A DNA stretch of 64,000 nucleotides from Ruminococcus sp. HUN007. Its GTDB lineage: Bacteria; Bacillota; Clostridia; Oscillospirales; Ruminococcaceae. Where the stretch lies: NCBI RefSeq assembly GCF_000712055.1, contig NZ_JOOA01000001.1, positions 558,001 to 622,000 of the forward strand, written 5' to 3'. The translations under genes and the position numbers were made by a program. The notes below the pieces were generated by a model. It was not told where the DNA came from. It made no database searches and saw nothing but the letters and a program-made list of their open reading frames with translations. How positions within the stretch are numbered: position 1 is the stretch's first letter; each line of letters opens with the position of its first letter. Positions 61,010-64,000 of the stretch are shown one piece after another.

Positions 61010-61987
61010 CTATGAACAAGACGGAGTCGTCAAACTTATCCCCCTCCCCTCGGGGATGGGGTTGGGGGTGGGGGCAATCCCCGTACCGTCAAAACAAGGA
61101 ATAAAACTCTCAGACGCTGCCTCCCCGTCCTGAATGAAAGCATTCTCCACACCGAGTCCGACTGCAAAATCTATTACGGAATCATACTCCTCATCCATTA
61201 CCTTACGTCCAAGTTCCGGATAGTCTTTAAACTCTCTTACAGGAGTATACTGATTCATTATGCTCATAAATATATCATGACGGTATTTTTCAAACAGATA
61301 TCCAATCACCTCTTTTGATTCCTCTGCATGATCCGGAAGGATGAGATGCCTAACTATTATCCCCCTCTTCATCATGCCCTTATCATCGAATACCGGTGTA
61401 CCGACCTGTGAAAACATAGTGTCCAGAGCTTCCTTAGCCTTTTCCGGATAGTCAGCCGCATTCGAATACCGCTTTGCAGTTTCACTTCTTATATATTTGA
61501 AGTCGGTAAGATAAATATCCACCGTACCGTCAAGAAGCTTTATCGTCTCAGTCTTTTCATATCCGCTGCAGTTATACACCACCGGAAGCGTAAGTCCGTT
61601 CTTTCGCGCCTCCGCCACCGCATTTATCACCGAAAGCGTATAATGGGTCGGCGTTACAAGATTTATATTATTTGCTCCCTTTTCCTGCAGTTCAAGGAAT
61701 ACTTCCGCAAGGCGTTCGTCAGTGATCTTAACGCCGGAACTGCAGTCTGAAATGCTGTAATTCTGGCAGTAAACGCATTTAAGCGGACAACCTGAGAAAA
61801 AAACTGTTCCCGAACCGCTCTCACCGGAAATGCACGGTTCCTCCCACATATGAAGTGAAGCCCTGCCGGCAACCACCTCTGCCGGAGCACCGCAGTAACC
61901 AGTGCCGTGTGTCCTGTCCGCCCCGCATTCACGAGGACAGAGTCGGCATGACACAAGTGATGGATCGTTCATTTTAATCAGTCCCAT
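61010..61987 (-). CDS. Radical SAM protein (PflA-like activating-enzyme family)
   Basis: A 325-residue protein. An N-terminal Cys cluster CRLCPRECGADRTHGTGYCG precedes the radical SAM motif GCPLKCVYCQNYSIS (CxxxCxxC). Next come NINLVTPTHYTLSVINAV, VVYNCSGYEKTETIKLLDG and DIYLTDFKYIRSETA, the pattern of PflA-like AmmeMemoRadiSam-type/YjjW-like enzymes. Partner unknown. The last 20 or so residues (IAPTPNPIPEGRGISLTT) come from a G/C-run repeat and are probably not native. Confidence 0.85.
   Translation of the reverse strand: MGLIKMNDPSLVSCRLCPRECGADRTHGTGYCGAPAEVVAGRASLHMWEEPCISGESGSGTVFFSGCPLKCVYCQNYSISDCSSGVKITDERLAEVFLELQEKGANNINLVTPTHYTLSVINAVAEARKNGLTLPVVYNCSGYEKTETIKLLDGTVDIYLTDFKYIRSETAKRYSNAADYPEKAKEALDTMFSQVGTPVFDDKGMMKRGIIVRHLILPDHAEESKEVIGYLFEKYRHDIFMSIMNQYTPVREFKDYPELGRKVMDEEYDSVIDFAVGLGVENAFIQDGEAASESFIPCFDGTGIAPTPNPIPEGRGISLTTPSCS
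61052..61074 (+). other. G-quadruplex-capable tract
   Basis: Four G runs of 4, 4, 5 and 5 separated by 1-2 bases on the plus strand (61052-55, 58-61, 64-68, 70-74). It lies within the 3' end of the radical SAM gene, with CCCCTCCCC just before it. It is unlike the base use around it. Confidence 0.75.
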
Positions 61988-62066
61988 TTTATGTTTTTAC
62001 TAATATATAATAGCCTATTTTATGGGATTTGTCAATTTTGATGACAGCGTTCCGGGACTAAAAAAC

Positions 62067-62095
62067 AACGCTGAGTTCCCGGTTTTCTCAGCGTT
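62067..62095. terminator. Terminator of the nuclease/ATPase operon
   Basis: AACGCTGAG/CTCAGCGTT, perfect 9 bp, with T6 on the minus strand and ATTTTTT on the plus strand. Confidence 0.88.
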
Positions 62096-62105
62096 ATTTT
62101 TTATA

Positions 62106-62618
62106 TTATACTTTATTCTGCTTAAACGGTTTGTCAGTTCTTGAAATAGGCATTTCAGGATGACTTTTATTCCACTCATCTATAGAAACTATAGAAAAAT
62201 CATTTATAAGCTTTCCTTTATCAAATCTTTTCTGAAGTCTGAACGGAAGCTTTTTGGATATCTTATTTCTAAGTATTTTTCTGGTAACAGCATCGTCATC
62301 AGGAAATTCCAGTACAAAAATATAATCAACCGGCTTTTCTTTCTGCATAAGCTTAAGGTAGTGAAGTGAATCATAATACTTTTCAGAAACTTTATTAACT
62401 GTCTTTTCATCGCATGGATTAAAGGACTGACCTGATGAATAGACTGTTCCGTTTTTATATTCAACAAACAGAATTCTGTCTTTAGTTTCAATGATCCAGT
62501 CAACATCTGAAAGAAGTGATGCAGTATCGTCGAGATACATCTGATGATGTTCATCAGTCGCCCACAAAGCTTTATTGCAGTCAATCTGATAATATCCGTT
62601 CTCCTCTGTAAAAATCAT
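62106..62618 (-). CDS. PD-(D/E)XK-like nuclease candidate, partner of the ATPase
   Basis: A 170-residue protein. DTASLLSDVDWIIETKDRILFVEYKNGTVY has the D-x(n)-E-x-K spacing of a PD-(D/E)XK nuclease (Asp in VDW; EYK). The rest (DYIFVLEFPDDDAVTRKILRNKISKKLPFRLQ) looks like the remainder of such a core. Not a named family to me. It starts 3 bp after the ATPase stop and shares its terminator, so they act together. Likely the effector of a two-gene defence module, by analogy with other ATPase/nuclease pairs. Confidence 0.65.
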   Translation of the reverse strand: MIFTEENGYYQIDCNKALWATDEHHQMYLDDTASLLSDVDWIIETKDRILFVEYKNGTVYSSGQSFNPCDEKTVNKVSEKYYDSLHYLKLMQKEKPVDYIFVLEFPDDDAVTRKILRNKISKKLPFRLQKRFDKGKLINDFSIVSIDEWNKSHPEMPISRTDKPFKQNKV

Positions 62619-62621
62619 CTG

Positions 62622-63644
62622 TTAATGTACCTCCGAATTATAGACTTCATCCAGAAGTTTTTCAAAAGAACTTATCAGAATATTATTGTGCAGTTCTGAA
62701 AACTTTGCAGATGATTCTGAAGCAGCAAATTTTCCGTCTTTATTTAAGGAAATATACATAACGCTGTCTTCATCTCTGCTTCTTATCTCAAAATATTTAG
62801 CAAGAATATAACTGTGCGTGGATATAAATATCTGAACACCATTTCTTTGAAGTTCAAGTAAAATATCAGCGATTACCGGAATATACTCCGGATTTATATT
62901 TGCTTCCGGTTCATCCCAGAAAAGAACATCACCGCTTTTAAGAGCACCTTGTTTTATAAGCTGCCAGAGAAGTGCCATTTTTCTGATACCTTCAGCTACA
63001 AGATTGAACTCCTGTTTGTTCTGGCCTTTTATGTAATACTGATCTTTCTGATTATCATATAATACTTTTCCACCGATAATACTCTCTATTTTCTTAAGCA
63101 TATCCCCGGAATCAGTGCTGTCTCCATCTCCGGAAACATCAACTTTTACCATATGCAGAAGATCAGTATAAGTATCATCAAATCTGACATTATCACGTTC
63201 CACTGCTGAAATTAGGGTATAACAGTTCGAAAGAATTTCCTTTGCAGGAATGTACACACTGTTGGCACCTGAAAATATTTTTTCCCAGCTTTCCTCACCT
63301 GTAACCTTAGCATCAAACTTTTTGGTTTTAGCATCAAAGCTAAGTCCTAACACCTCTGATTTGCTTTCTTCTGAAGCATAGACGGCAATGTCTGTTTTCT
63401 CGGATTTTTTTCCTTTTGATATCAGAGCTGAAAGCTTATAGTCATCCGGAAGCATGGTTCTTGCCAGCTTATATGCAAACGGCGTCTTTTCATTTACTGC
63501 CTGACACGATGCATACAAAAGCTTCATGATATGTGTTTTTCCAGTTCCGTTTTCGCCTATAAAAATGTTTATCCCCCGTGAAAACTCTAATGAACTTTCA
63601 CTGAAAACAGTGTAATTTTTCAAATTCAGTTTATAAATTTTCAT
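62622..63644 (-). CDS. AAA (OLD/ABC-like) ATPase
   Basis: A 340-residue ATPase of the AAA_15/AAA_21 type. It has LNLKNYTVFSESSLEFSRGINIFIGENGTGKTHIMKLLY (P-loop GENGTGKT), the long insertion typical of the family, VAEGIRKMALLWQLI (signature-like), DVLFWDEPEANINPEYI (Walker B) and IFISTHSYILAKYF (H-switch). There is no TOPRIM domain, unlike OLD. It belongs with sensor ATPases of Septu, PARIS and retron-linked systems in architecture, but no specific match is claimed. Confidence 0.82.
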   Translation of the reverse strand: MKIYKLNLKNYTVFSESSLEFSRGINIFIGENGTGKTHIMKLLYASCQAVNEKTPFAYKLARTMLPDDYKLSALISKGKKSEKTDIAVYASEESKSEVLGLSFDAKTKKFDAKVTGEESWEKIFSGANSVYIPAKEILSNCYTLISAVERDNVRFDDTYTDLLHMVKVDVSGDGDSTDSGDMLKKIESIIGGKVLYDNQKDQYYIKGQNKQEFNLVAEGIRKMALLWQLIKQGALKSGDVLFWDEPEANINPEYIPVIADILLELQRNGVQIFISTHSYILAKYFEIRSRDEDSVMYISLNKDGKFAASESSAKFSELHNNILISSFEKLLDEVYNSEVH

Positions 63645-63659
63645 TTTAATCTCTCCGTG

Positions 63660-63944
63660 CCTGTTTTCCTGTATTACATATTATTTTACCATATCACACT
63701 ATTGATTTCAAGCAAGTTAATGGATTTGAGAGTTACGCAGAATGATTGCATCCCAATTCTCTCTATACAAATAATATATATTTTATGCGTTTAAATTATT
63801 TCTGTAAATATAATTATAAAATAATCATTATTCATTGTAATGATAAGCAAATTTTTTTATTCGTTTTTTGTAATTTCTATGAATAGCCTTATAAGCTTAT
63901 TAGATGATATAATAATTATAACCTTTATGAAAGTAGGAATTATT
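63660..63944. other. AT-rich gap
   Basis: About 285 bp of AT-rich sequence between divergent genes. It contains promoter-like AT stretches on both strands near 63680 and 63905, but no feature I can assign with confidence. Confidence 0.4.
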
Positions 63945-64000
63945 ATGGATGAAAAAGAAAAGGAAAAAATAATAACATTATTAAAAAGCAAGGATAATGA
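63945..64000 (+). CDS. N-terminal fragment of a gene running off the window
   Basis: ATG 63945 after AGTAGGA reads MDEKEKEKIITLLKSKDN and remains open at the window end. Too short to identify. Confidence 0.45.
   Translation, partial: MDEKEKEKIITLLKSKDN

Overview
The window looks like a chromosomal segment of a Gram-positive anaerobic gut or rumen Firmicute, most likely Ruminococcus or a close Oscillospiraceae relative. The evidence is moderate GC with AT-rich intergenic gaps, lipoprotein signals, a sortase-type TPKTG anchor, DUF1847/DUF4418/DUF5662-type proteins, and many toxin-antitoxin and hairpin-repeat remnants. Family names here come from recognising motifs, not from database searches.

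Layout. 0-3.7 kb: an XRE regulator, an AAA/PD-(D/E)XK protein, an ArsC/Spx-like protein and three copies of a triple-hairpin repeat. 3.7-11.7 kb: two divergent transcription units. The leftward one encodes an FtsX/LolD-type ABC exporter, a DUF1847 protein and an NMT1-type ABC importer; the rightward one encodes DUF4418, a lipoprotein and a cell-wall cupredoxin. 11.7-17.9 kb: sbcCD, a broken cobK and an MmcQ/YjbR-like gene. 18.2-25 kb: an ABC exporter, an Ntn-hydrolase lipoprotein and a two-component system. 25-36.4 kb is an accessory island. It holds RelB/YoeB remnants, a dead FtsK-like ATPase, an AbiEi-like protein, a GNAT pair, the RNA-repair operon hen1-pnkp, a YefM/ParE pair, a HipA-like kinase, an AddA remnant, HicB and a YqiA-like hydrolase. 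36.5-52.6 kb: an IS66-type element, two copies of a 1.87-kb IS1182-like element, a DcuS/DcuR-like two-component system and paralogous small phosphatases. 52.6-58.5 kb: an ADP-ribosylglycohydrolase, a phosphatase and a DUF2828 (Ro60/TROVE-like, vWA) gene diverging from two WYL regulators. 58.6-62 kb is housekeeping (plsC, thrB, DUF5662, radical SAM). 62.1-63.6 kb is a two-gene nuclease/ATPase operon resembling a defence system.

The most notable item is the DUF2828 locus. Between the DUF2828 gene and the WYL genes lies a tandem array of small hairpins with about 60-bp spacing. Read on the minus strand the stems co-vary, and three of them carry GAAA tetraloops. A homologous array at about 40 kb stands alone, with its own promoter-like sequence and a Rho-independent terminator, and so looks like a free-standing noncoding RNA. 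Both arrays share a 26-bp block exactly 17 bp upstream of a TATACT -10. I infer a Ro60/Y-RNA-like ribonucleoprotein system controlled by WYL proteins. It lies about 22 kb from a Pnkp/Hen1 RNA-repair operon that has its own structured leader.

A second pattern affects the whole annotation. At least eight genes are broken by exactly one extra A or T in a homopolymer tract: cupredoxin, cobK (twice), a histidine kinase, an antitoxin, the FtsK-like gene (twice), one IS transposase and an ASCH/DUF1810 gene. Two otherwise matching IS copies differ at such a tract (A7 versus A6). This points to homopolymer errors in the assembly or to real slippage, so these genes may be intact in the cell.
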